Assembly: GCF_000719515.1 (NCBI RefSeq)
Contig: NZ_JOGR01000012.1
Location: forward strand, 62,001-126,000
Reading direction: 5' to 3'
From: Glycomyces sp. NRRL B-16210
GTDB taxonomy: Bacteria; Actinomycetota; Actinomycetes; Mycobacteriales; Micromonosporaceae
Length of the DNA stretch: 64,000 nt
The translations under genes and the position numbers were made by a program. The first letter of the stretch is position 1. Each line of letters begins with the position of its first letter. The notes under the pieces were generated by a model that saw only the letters and a program-made list of their open reading frames with translations, was not told where the DNA came from and made no database searches. Of the stretch, positions 41,473 to 52,300 are shown piece by piece.

Positions 41473-43350
41473 TCAGACCGGCAGCCAGTGCGGCCGCTCG
41501 GCGAACGGGTAGCGGGTGAGGGTGAGGATCGTCCCCGTCCCGTCGGGGAAGCAGTGCTCCCAGTCGACGAGGCAGCCGCGCATGAACAGCGCCGCGGCGG
41601 TCTCGATGTCCGAGAGCCGCGGATCGAGGACGAGGGTCTGGTCGGTGGCTTCGCGTGCGGGGGCTTTGGGCTCGCCAACGGTGGCGGCGTCTTCGGGGTC
41701 GCTTACGGCGACGGCGAGTTCGGACCGGCCCGGGTCGGCGTCGGAGACGCGGACCCGGGCGGCGAGCGAGCGAAAGAGGTCTTCCCGGGCGAGCGTGGCC
41801 GGGGTCTGTCGCAACAGGACTCTGCGGACCGGGAGCTCGACCTCGGTGGTGCGCAGGTCGGTCAGCGCCCCGGTCGCGAAGTCGAGTCGGACCGTGGCCC
41901 GCCATTCGTGGCTCGGCCGGAACCGGGCCAGGGTCATGGCGAGGTTGTACGGGTCGCAGTCGTTCGCCGCGAGGTGGCCCCGCAGGTCTTCGACCATGCG
42001 GCGCAGGGCGTCCTCGGTCTTGGCCGAGAGGCACAGCAGCGGCGTCGAAAGCGGCGCGCCGGTGCGCTCGGGCTCGCCCTCCTCGATCACGAAGTGCACG
42101 TTCGTGCCGCCGAGGCCTAGCGAGGTGATCGCCCCGACCCGCGGCCGTCCGTCCTCTTTGGGCCATTCGCGGGGCTCGGTGACCACCTCGAACGGCGTCT
42201 CCTCCAGCTCCAGGAGCGGGTTGAGGGTCTTCAGGTGCAGGTTCGGGGCCATCTGCCCGTTGCGGATGCTCAAGAGCAGCTTCGCGAGTCCCGCGCCTCC
42301 GGCGGCCGCGAGCAGGTGCCCGATGTTGGCCTTGACCGAGCCGATGCCGACCTTCGCGTCCCCGAAGTCCTTCTGCTCGTAGACCTTCCCGAGCGCGTGC
42401 AGCTCGATCGGGTCGCCGATCCGCGTGCCCGTGCCGTGGGTCTCGATGTAGCGGACGCGGGTGTGGTCCAGGCCCGTGGCGTAGCAGTCGCGGATCACGT
42501 CCGCCTGCCCGCGGGGGTTGGGCGCCATGATGTTCAGCGAGGAGCCGTCGTTGTTGATCGCGTAGCCGAGGACGCGCCCGTAGATCTTGCGGTTCTTCCG
42601 CCTGGCCACGTCCTCGCGTTCGAGGACGCAGACCACGGCGCCCTCGCCGATGAGCGTCCCGTCGGCCTCCTCGTCGAAGACCCGCGTGAACGGGTGGCTC
42701 GTGGTGATCCCGCCGCAGTTGCACAGCATGGTGCTGTACGGGGCGCTGAGCACGTTGACCCCGCCGACCACCGCGCCGAGGCACCCCTGGTGGCGGATCG
42801 CGTCGGCCGCCTGCGCCAGGGCGGTGAGGAAGGAGGAGCACGCGGTGTCCACGGCCATCACGGGGCCGGTGAGGTTGTACTGGTGCGAGACCCGCGCCGC
42901 GAGGGCGCTGTTGATGCTGTTCATGATGGTCCGCGGGTGCATCACGTCGATGCCGTGCTCGTCCATGTACCGGCACACCAGCGGGTAGTAGGAGTTGGTG
43001 CACATCGCCATGTAGACCCCGTAGCGGCGGTCCTCGGCGCGCCCGGCCTCCAGGAGCCCGGCGTCGCACACCGCGTCGTAGGACAGCTCCATCACCTTGC
43101 GGTGCTGCGGGTCCATGAAGCGCGCCTCGTCGTCCTCGATGCCGAAGAACGCCGGGTCGAACAACTCGATGCCCTCGACCTCGCCGATGACGTCGCGCCA
43201 GTTTGGAGCGCCGGTGAGGAGCCGCCGGTCCTCGCTGACGGTGTCGGTGCGGTCGACGCCGTCGATGAGGAGCTTCCAGAACTCGTCCGGGTCTGCGGCT
43301 CCGGGGAGCCGCAGGGAGAGTCCGGTGATCACAATGGACGGATTGGTCAT
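41473..43350 (-). CDS. free-standing polyketide ketosynthase without AT
   Basis: A 625-residue protein. Residues 1-430 are a modular-type KS with Cys171 (VDTACSSF), His305 (ETHGTGT) and His345 (ANIGHLLAAAG). The remaining 190 residues hold a short linker and the usual end segment 'VDWEHCFPDGTG...RYPFAERPHWLPV', with the acyltransferase and all reductive domains absent. The ATG overlaps the megasynthase stop (ATGA), so the two are translationally coupled. It needs malonate loaded in trans onto the ACP at 41199. It could form the beta-keto group used by the aminotransferase, or extend the megasynthase's last intermediate. Confidence 0.93.
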   Translation of the reverse strand: MTNPSIVITGLSLRLPGAADPDEFWKLLIDGVDRTDTVSEDRRLLTGAPNWRDVIGEVEGIELFDPAFFGIEDDEARFMDPQHRKVMELSYDAVCDAGLLEAGRAEDRRYGVYMAMCTNSYYPLVCRYMDEHGIDVMHPRTIMNSINSALAARVSHQYNLTGPVMAVDTACSSFLTALAQAADAIRHQGCLGAVVGGVNVLSAPYSTMLCNCGGITTSHPFTRVFDEEADGTLIGEGAVVCVLEREDVARRKNRKIYGRVLGYAINNDGSSLNIMAPNPRGQADVIRDCYATGLDHTRVRYIETHGTGTRIGDPIELHALGKVYEQKDFGDAKVGIGSVKANIGHLLAAAGGAGLAKLLLSIRNGQMAPNLHLKTLNPLLELEETPFEVVTEPREWPKEDGRPRVGAITSLGLGGTNVHFVIEEGEPERTGAPLSTPLLCLSAKTEDALRRMVEDLRGHLAANDCDPYNLAMTLARFRPSHEWRATVRLDFATGALTDLRTTEVELPVRRVLLRQTPATLAREDLFRSLAARVRVSDADPGRSELAVAVSDPEDAATVGEPKAPAREATDQTLVLDPRLSDIETAAALFMRGCLVDWEHCFPDGTGTILTLTRYPFAERPHWLPV

Positions 43351-46300
43351 CGCGGGTCTCCCTGCGGTTCGCGGGTCGAGGAGTCGGTGGCGACCCATTC
43401 GAGGTGCAGGGCCTCGTCGTCGTGCCACACGTTGACGTGCGCGGTCGCCAGCGAGTCCCCGTCGGCGTCGCCGGCCTCCTCGGGCACGTCGGCCGGGTCG
43501 ATGTGGCCCTGGAAGTTGACCAGTGCCAGGTCGAGCCGCCCGCGATCGTTGCGGTAGGCCGCGCGCAGCTCCTTGGGCAGATCCTCGCGTTCGGGACCGC
43601 CGAAGAGGGTGTGCACGAAGTGCACGCCGCGGTCCTGCGCGTCGGCGATCCGGTCGGCCACGATCGGCTGGTCGCCGTCCCCTTGCAGGAGCACGGGAAC
43701 CACGTCGAGGAACTCGCCGACGCAGTCGGCGTAGTCCTCGTCCTTCCAGCGGCGGCAGTCGGTCACGAGGCCGACCGCGATCTGCTGCAATCCGGTCAGC
43801 GCCGAGAGCTGGGCGTGCACCGTCTTCAGCGCCGCCTTGAGCGGGTGCTCGCCTTCGAGCGGGACGCTGAGGCGGTTCGCGGGCGGGGCGGTCGCGAACG
43901 CCGCCGTCACCGTGCGGTTCGCGTCGAGCCAGGCCGCGTAGTCGAACGCGTCCAGTTCGGACCGCCAGTCCTGGTCCGACTCGACCGAGCGGAGGAAATC
44001 GCTGTACCGCTCGGGCTCCGGAAGCCGCTCCCCGCGCGCCAGGCGCGGCAGTTCGCTCCGCAGGAGGCCCGCGCTGAAGCCGTCGAAGATCCCGTGGTGG
44101 AACGCCCAGACCAGCCGCAGGGCGTCGTCGGTCTCCTGGACGATCACGCAGCGCCACAGCAGGCCGTCGGTGAACGGACCGGCCTGGAGGCCGTACGCGA
44201 GCGCGTCGGTGAACTCGCGCACCTGGTCCCGGTCGATCCGCCGCAGGTCTTGGACGGGCACCAGTGTGGACAGTTGCGCGAACGCCTCCGGTTCGAGGAC
44301 TTCGAACCGGTCGCCGTCGAAGCGGGTCCGCAGGACCTCGTGCCGGGCCGCGAGCTTCGCGACGGCCTCCTGCACGTCCGCCGCTTCGAGGCCCGCGACC
44401 GTCTGGATCAGGCCGCCGGTCTCGGCGCCGGTCGCCCGGTGGAGCCTCGCGACCGCGCCGATGTCGAAGCGGTACGCCGGGGCCTCGGCCGCGAAGGCCG
44501 CCGCGACCCTGCGGCCGTCCTCGACGGCCCAGTCGACCATCCGCCGGAGCTGTTCGCCCGGAAGCGTCTTCAGTTCCCGAGGTTCCTGCGGTGCGACTGC
44601 TGGTGCCGGTCGCAGCACCACCGACAGGCCTGCGGCCGTGGGGTGCCGGTACAGGTCGCCGACTTCCACGTCCACTCCGGACTCGCGCAGGCGCCTGATC
44701 ACCGCGATCGCCTGGAGCGACTGGGCCCCGGCTAGGAAGAAGTCGTCGGTGTCCGACAGGTCGGGCACACCGAGAACTTCCCGGAAGGCCGCCAGGACTT
44801 CGGGATTCGCGCCGGCCGCGTGCACGGGTACCGCGACGGGCGCGGGCTGCGCCTGGGCGGGTTCGAGGTTCGCGGCCAGGAGCTTGCGGTCGACCTTGCC
44901 GTGCGAGGTCAGCGGCAGCTCCCGCATCCGGTTCAGCCGCTGCGGCACCATGTACCGCGGAAGCTTCCCCAAGAGGAACTGCCGCAGTTCGGCCTCGGCG
45001 GGCGCCGACTCGCCGGTGTAGAACGCGGTGAGGCGGCTGTCGTTGCGCTCGTTCGTGTGGATCACCACGGCCTCGACCACGCCCGCGCAGCCTTGGAGGA
45101 CCAGCTCGATCTCCGAGAGCTCGATCCGGTACCCGGCGTGCTTGACCTGCTGGTCGATCCGGTCGATGTAGACGATGCGGCCAGCGTCGTCCAGCACCAC
45201 CCGGTCGCCCGTGCGGTACACGCGCTCGGGGAGGTCCCCGAGGTCGTCGGTGAACTTCTCGGCCGTCAGCTCGGGGCGCCGGTGGTACCCGATCGCCACG
45301 CTCGGGCCCGCCACGCATAGCTCCCCGGGCACGCCGCGCGGCACGTCGGTGCCGTCCGGGTGCACGATGAACAGTTCGCGGCCTCGGGCCGGGACGCCGA
45401 TCGGCATCCGCTGGAACGCCGGCGCCTCGTCCACCCGGAAGTAGGTGGTGCACACCGAGGCCTCCGTGGGCCCGTACAGGTTGTAGAGCCCGCCCGCGCC
45501 GAGCACCTCGAAGGCGCGCTCGGCCGCCCACGGCTGCATGGCCTCTCCGCCGACGTACAGCGCGGACATGCCCGCGATCGCGCCGGGGTGCTCGGCCATG
45601 AGGAGGTGGAACACCGCCGTGATGAGGATGCCCTTGTCGATCCGCTCGTTGCGCAGGAAGTCCGCCAGGAGCTTCACGTCCATGTTCAGGTCGTGGCGGC
45701 CCATCACGAGCGTCGCCCCGGCGAGGAACGCGCTGTAGATGTCCAGAAGGGACGGATCGAAGGTGTACCCGGTGAGGTGCAGGATGCGCTCGCCGGGGGC
45801 GTAGTCCATGTAGCCGTTGTCCGCGCACGTGCTGAGCACGCCGCCGTGCGGGACGAGGGTCCCCTTCGGCTGCCCGGTGGTGCCGGAGGTGTAGATCATG
45901 ATCAGCGGGCTCTGGGCCGTGACGCCGCCCGGGGCCTCGTAGTCGCCGTGCACCAGGTCCGGCCGGTGCGCCGCTACGTCCTCGGGCCAGGGGTGCGCCT
46001 CGATGTCGTTGCACAGCACCGTCTTCGCGCCGCTGTCCTCAAGGGTCTGCGCGATCCGGTCGGCCGGGGTCTTGGCGTCCAAGGGGATCTCGACCGCGCC
46101 GCACTTCATGAGCGCCACCCGGGTGAAGACCTGCCAGGGGCCGCGGTCGAGCAGGCACAGCACGAAGTCGCCGACGCCGACGCCCGCGGCCTGGAGGCCG
46201 CCGGCGAGTTCATCGGTGATCCGGTCGAGGTCCGCGTAGCTCCACTCGGCCCGGTCCCAGCGCAGCGCCGGGAAGTCGGCGTGCCTCGCGAACGAGGCGA

Positions 46301-49300
46301 CCGTCCGCTCCAGCAGCGACTCCTCGATCGCGGGACCGGCCGCAGTGAGCGCCGCCCGGCGCCGCTCGTGCTCCTCGTCGGGTTCGAGGCGCAGCCCCGA
46401 GACCTTCCGGTCGGCGTCCTCGGCCATCGTCAGCAGCAGCCGGTCCAGGTGGCCGGCGAGGCGGGCGATGGTCTCGTCCTCGAACAGCTCGGTGCGGTAC
46501 TCGATGTCGATCGAGAAGTCGTCCTCCCGTTCGGCCACGGAGAAGGACAGGGCGTACCGGCTCTTCATCCGGCCCGGAGGCAGGGCGTCGAGGCGCACGC
46601 CGTCGAGCTCAAGCTCCTCGGTCCCGGTGCTCACGTAGTTGAACAGGACGTCGAACAGCGGGTGCGTCTCGCCGCCCGGGTGCAGGTCCAGTTCGGACAG
46701 CACCGCCTCGAAGGGCGCGTTCTGGTGGCCGAGCACGGCGAGCGCGTCGTCCCGGGCCCCGCCGATCGCCTCCGCGACCGTGCGCGAGGCGTCGTCGGTG
46801 ACCTTGAGCGGCAGCGTGTTCGCGAACATGCCCACGGTGCGGTCGGTCCCGGGGAGGGACCGGCCCGAGACCGCCGTGCCGATCACGAACTCGCGCTGCC
46901 CGCTGTACAGGCCCAGGAGCCTGGTCAGCCCGGCCACGAACACCATGTACGGGGTCGCGCCGCAGCGGCGGGCCAGGTCGGCCACGGTCCGCCGGTCGGC
47001 GGCGAGGACGAGGCTGCGGCGGTCGCCGTCGAAGGTCGCCGTCCCGGCCGGGGTCTTGTCGGTCGGGAGTTCGAGCTTCGGCAGGTCGTCGGCGAGCATC
47101 GACGTGAAGAACGCGACGTCCTCGGCGAACTCGCCCGAGTCCTCGAGGGCCGCAAGGGCCTCCGCGTAGTCGGCGTAGCGCATGGGCGCCGGTGCCAGCG
47201 GCTCGTCGGCCAGGGCGAGGGCGAGGTCGTCGGCGAGGATCGCGAGCGAGGTCTGGTCGCCGATGATGTGGTGCATGTCGATGAGCAGGTAGCGGATCTC
47301 CCCGTCGACCGACAGGGCCTCGACGCGCATGAGCGGGGCCGCGGCGAGGTCGAACGGCCGCGGCTCGGCCGCGAGCCGCGCCCGGGCCTCGGCCTCGGTC
47401 AGCTCGATCACCGACAGGAGGTCCGGGACCTCGGGGCGAACGCGCTGCACGAGTTCGCCGCCTTCGAGGTGGAAGCCGGTGCGGAGCTGGTCGTGCCGCT
47501 CGGCGAGCCGCCGCAGGACCGACCGGAGCCGCTCGGCGTCGAGTTCACCGGTGACCTTGTAGGCGATCGCGAGGTTGTAGGCGGTGGTGTCGTTCTGAAG
47601 TGCGCAGACGGCGTACATGCGCTTCTGCGCGGGGGAAGCCGGGGAGGTCCCGGGCGAGGTCGCCTGGACCGCCACGGCCGCTTGGGTTTTCACCGGTGAG
47701 TTGACGCGCTTCCCCGCGAGGAGCGCGCGGATCGCGTCGTAGCGCGCGTCGGCGAAGACTTCCCCGACGGTGAGCGCGAGTCCGGCCCGCTTCTCGACCA
47801 GGGCGCACAGGTGCACCGCGGTCAAGGAGTCGCCGCCCGACTGGAGGAAGTCGTCATCGGGTCCCGGTGCGGTGCCGAGCAGTTCGGTCCACGTTTCGCG
47901 GAGCACGTCATCGGAGGAGCCCGCGGTCTGTCTCGGCGCGTCATCGTCGACGGCGGTGCCGGCCTTGCCTACCGGGCCCAGGTCGCTGAGCCGGATGTCG
48001 GAGACGAAGCGCCGCTCCTCGAACGCGTAGCCCGGCAGCGGGATGCGTTTCCCGTTCGTGCAGAACAGGGTTCGGTCCACCTCGCCGCGGTGCACCCAGC
48101 GCGAGGCGAGCACGCGGCGCAGCAGTCGCGCCTCGACCGGTCCATCCATGATGGTCGGTTCGGGTCCCGTCCGCTCGGGCAGGCCGGTCGGGACCGCGCC
48201 CGACTTGAGGGCCTTCATCGCCTCGCCCGCCCCGATGCCGCCCAGGGCGAAGGCCTGCGCGATGCGCACGAGCCGGTCGGAACCGGCCGGGGCGTGCAGG
48301 CTCTCGACGCCCGCGACGCGGATGAGCGCCAGGCGGATCACGAACTGCGAGATCCGCTCGATCGCCGGTTCCGAGGCCGGGGCCTCGAACACGGCCTTCC
48401 ACAGTGCACCGCGCAACTGGGCGTCGAACACTTGCAGTTCTCGTTCGACCGTCTCGCGGAAGCCGGTCGCGGCGGCGCTCGCGTCATCGGCGAGCGTGCG
48501 GGACACGGACATGCGGGTCCGGTCCGAGGCCTCCCACGCCAGTGGCGGCGCGGCGGGCTCGATCCACTCCAGCGGCCTTCCGGCCGCGCTGATCGCGACA
48601 GCGCGCGAGTCGAACTCGGCGCGGCCGCGGGCGAGGGTGTGCGAGACGTCCCGGGCGGACACCCCGGACAGTCCGTCGAGGGCCTCCTGCATCCGCAGCC
48701 GCGACCGCTCGGTCCTGGCCGACACCGGGAACAGGTGCTCCCCGGCGTCCTCCTGCGGCGGTTCCTGCTGCGGCGGCGCCGCTTCGAGGATCAAGTGCGC
48801 GTTCGTGCCGCCGATTCCGAATGAGCTCACCGCGGCCATGCGCACCCCGGCCTCGGGGGCGACCGGGCCGGTGGGCACGTAGAGCGAGCCCGACGCCTCG
48901 ATGGCCTCGTTCATGGAGTCGAAGTTGGCCATGGGCGGGATCTCGCCGCGGCTCAGGACGCCGACGGCGCCGATGAACCCCGCGACCCCGGCGGCCGCGT
49001 CGAGGTGGCCGATGTTGGCCTTGACCGCGCCGATGGCGCAGGGCCCGCCCTTCCCGTAGACCGCCGAGAGGGCCCCGTACTCGATGGGGTCGCCGAGTCC
49101 GGTCCCGGTGCCGTGGGTCTCGACGTAGCCGATGTCGTCGGCGTTCACTCCGGCGTCGGCGAGGGCGGCCCGGATGACCTCCTTCTGCCCCTGCGCGCTC
49201 GGCGCGGTGTACCCGACCTTCCGGTTGCCGTCGTTGTTCGCGGCGCTCCCGGCGATCACGGCGTAGACGTGGTCGCCGTCCTCAATGGCCTTGTCGAGCG

Positions 49301-52300
49301 GCTTGAGCAGCACCACGCCGCAGCCCTGCCCGGCCACGGTGCCGTCGGCGCCCTGGTCGAACGGGCGGCACACGCCGTCCTTGCTGAAGATCATGCCCTC
49401 GTGCCAGGCGTAGCCCTCCTTCCTGGGGAAGTTGAGGGCCACGCCGCCGGCGAGGGCCATGTCCGCCCCGCCCTGGCGCAGGCACCGCACCGCCTCGTGG
49501 ATCGCCACGAGCGAGGTTGAGCACGCGGTCTGCACGTTCACGGCCGGGCCGGTCAGGTCGAGCTTGTAGGCGATCCGCGTCGCGAGGAAGTCTTTCTCGT
49601 TGAGCGTCATCGCCTCGAACGCCCCGATCGGGTCGTCCTTGCGGTCGAGGAACCCGGCCATCCACGCGAAGTTGGTGCCGCTGCCGACGAACAGCCCGAT
49701 GTCGCCCGAGTACTCCTCGGGCACGTATCCCGCGTCCTCCAAAGCGTGCCAAGTGGTCTCGTGGAGGAGCCGGGCCTGCGGGTCCAGGGCCTCGGCGTCC
49801 TTCGCCGAGTAGCGGAAGAAGTCGGCGTCGAAGGTGCCCGCGTCCACGAAACCGCGCGCGCTGACGTATCTCGGGTCGTCCACAGTGCTCTCGTCCACGC
49901 CAGCGGCGAGCAGTTCCTCACGCGTGAAGCGGGAGACGCTGACGACGCCCTCGGCGCGGTTGGCCCAGTGCTCGGCGATGCCGGAGGCGCCCGGGAGGAC
50001 GCCCGCCATGCCGATCACGGCGATCTTGCGCTCGTCGGCGGGCCGCTCCTCGACGGCCCAGGCGCCGGTGATGTCCTCCAGGGAGATCGCCTCGGCGCCG
50101 GTCTCGGCGGGCGCTGCGGCGGTCCCAGGCTCACCCAGGGCCTCGGCGAGGCTCTGCGGGGTGGGGTTCTCGAACAGCTTCACCAGCGGCACTTCCAGTC
50201 CCAGCGTGGTGTCGAGGCGGTTGTTGACGAGCATGAGTTTGTAGGAGTTCCCGCCGACGTCGAAGAAGTTGTCGGTGGGGCGCACCGGAGTGCCGAGCAC
50301 CGCCTCCCAGGCCAGGAGGACGCCTTCGAGGACCACGGACACGGAGGGCGCGGCGGCCGGCAGCGACGCGAACGGCGCCACCGGTTCCGGCGCGGCTTCG
50401 GGCGCGCGCTCGGGGCTGCGCAGCGCCTTGCGGTCGACCTTGTTGTTGTGCAGTTTCGGCATCTCCTTCAGCCGGTGGTACCGGCCGGGTCGCATGTAGA
50501 CGGGCAGCGCCTCGGCGAGGCGGGCCCTGATCGGCTCGGCGAGGTCGGTCTCGGTCCGGGCGGTGTAGTACAGGACCAGGTCGCCGTCCTCGACGGCGGC
50601 GACGGCGTAGGACACGCCGTCCGCGCGCATCGCGGTCTTCTCGATCTCGCCGAGTTCGATCCGGTTGCCGTTGACCTTCACCTGGTGGTCGAGGCGTCCC
50701 TTGAGGACGATCTCGCCGTTCGCGAGCCGGACGCCCACGTCGCTGGTCCGGTAGACCGGCACCCCCGGCAGCTCCGCGATCGTGGTGAACGCGCGCCGGT
50801 TCTCCTCGGGGTTGTTGGTGTAGCCCAGGCCGAGTCCTTCACCGGCGATGCAGATCTCGCCGGGCACGCCGTCGGGCTGGAGCATCCCGTGCTCGCCGAC
50901 GACCAGCACGGCCGCGCCGGAGACGGCGCTGCCGATGGTCACCGCCTCGCCCGGCCCCAGCTCCTTCACCGTGGCGGTCACCGTGGTCTCGGTGGGGCCG
51001 TACATGTTGAAGATCCGCGCCCGCGTCTCGGCCTGGAGCTGCTGGAGCAGGCTCTCGGGGAAGTGCTCGCCGCCGCAGACGACCACGCGCAGCAGGTGCA
51101 GTTGCGAGCGGAACCGCCGATTGCCGTACAGCGCGGCCATCTTCGAGACCGGCGTCTGGATGTGGGTGACCCCGCAGTCGGCGATCCGGGCCGCGATGGC
51201 CGCCGCGTCCTTCTGGTCCTCGGTGGGGCACATGTGCACGCACGCGCCCGAGGCCAGCGGGATCAGGCTCTCGAAGGCGAAGATGTCGAACGTCGGGTCG
51301 GCCAGGCTGATGATGGTGTCGCCCGGACCGAACAGGGCCCGCTCGCGGTGGTCGCGGAAGAGGTTCAGCACGCCCCGGTGCCGCACGGCGATGCCCTTCG
51401 GGACGCCGGTGGAGCCGGAGGTGTAGACGAGGTAGATCGGGTCGTCGGGGCCGACCGCCGGGGCGTCGAAGCCCGTCGGCGACTCGTCCTTGCAGGTCCC
51501 GATGTCGACGACCGCAGGGAGGCGCGAGGCCGAGGCGAGGCCCTTCGGCGCGAAGCCGAAGCGCGGCTTCACGTCGGCGAGGATCGCCTCGTGCCGCGCC
51601 TCGGGCTGCGTCGGGTCGAGCGGCACGTAGGCCCCGCCCGCCTTGAGGATCGCGAGCTGGGCGATGAGGAGGTTCACGTCCCGCACGGTGAACAGCGCGA
51701 CGGGCTCGCCGGTGCGGAGCCCTGCCTCGCGCAGCCGCGCGGCCTGGACGTTCGCGAGGCCGTCGAGTTCGGCGAACGTGTACCGCTCGCCGTCGCCGTC
51801 GATCACCGCGACGGCCTCGGGCGAGGCCGCGGCGACGCCCGCGATGAGTTCGTGGATCGGCGTGAACGGCGCCTCCACCGGCTTCGGCGCCATGGCCTCG
51901 TGCTGCGCGTCGGAGTACAGCGCGATGCCCGCCAGCGGCAGCGAGTCGTCGGCGCAGACCCGGTCCAGCAGCACGTCGAAGTGCCCGGCGAGGCCGTCGA
52001 TCGTGCTGCGGTCGAACAGGTCCGCCGCGTAGTCGATGTGGACGGTCAGGCCGTCCCTCGCCTCGGTGCAGGTGATGACGAGGTCCATGCCGACCGCCAG
52101 CGGCATCAGGTCGAGCTGGTGCGCGGTGATCCCGTCGATCCGCACCTCGTGGTGGTCCATGTTGTGGTAGTCGAAGGAGATGTCGAACAGCGGGTGCCGT
52201 CCGGGCGTGCGCTCCAGGTGGAGCTTCTCCACGAGCCGGTCGAACGGCACGTCCTGGTGCGTCAGCCCGTCGAGCACCGAGGCCCGGCTCCCGTCGAGGT

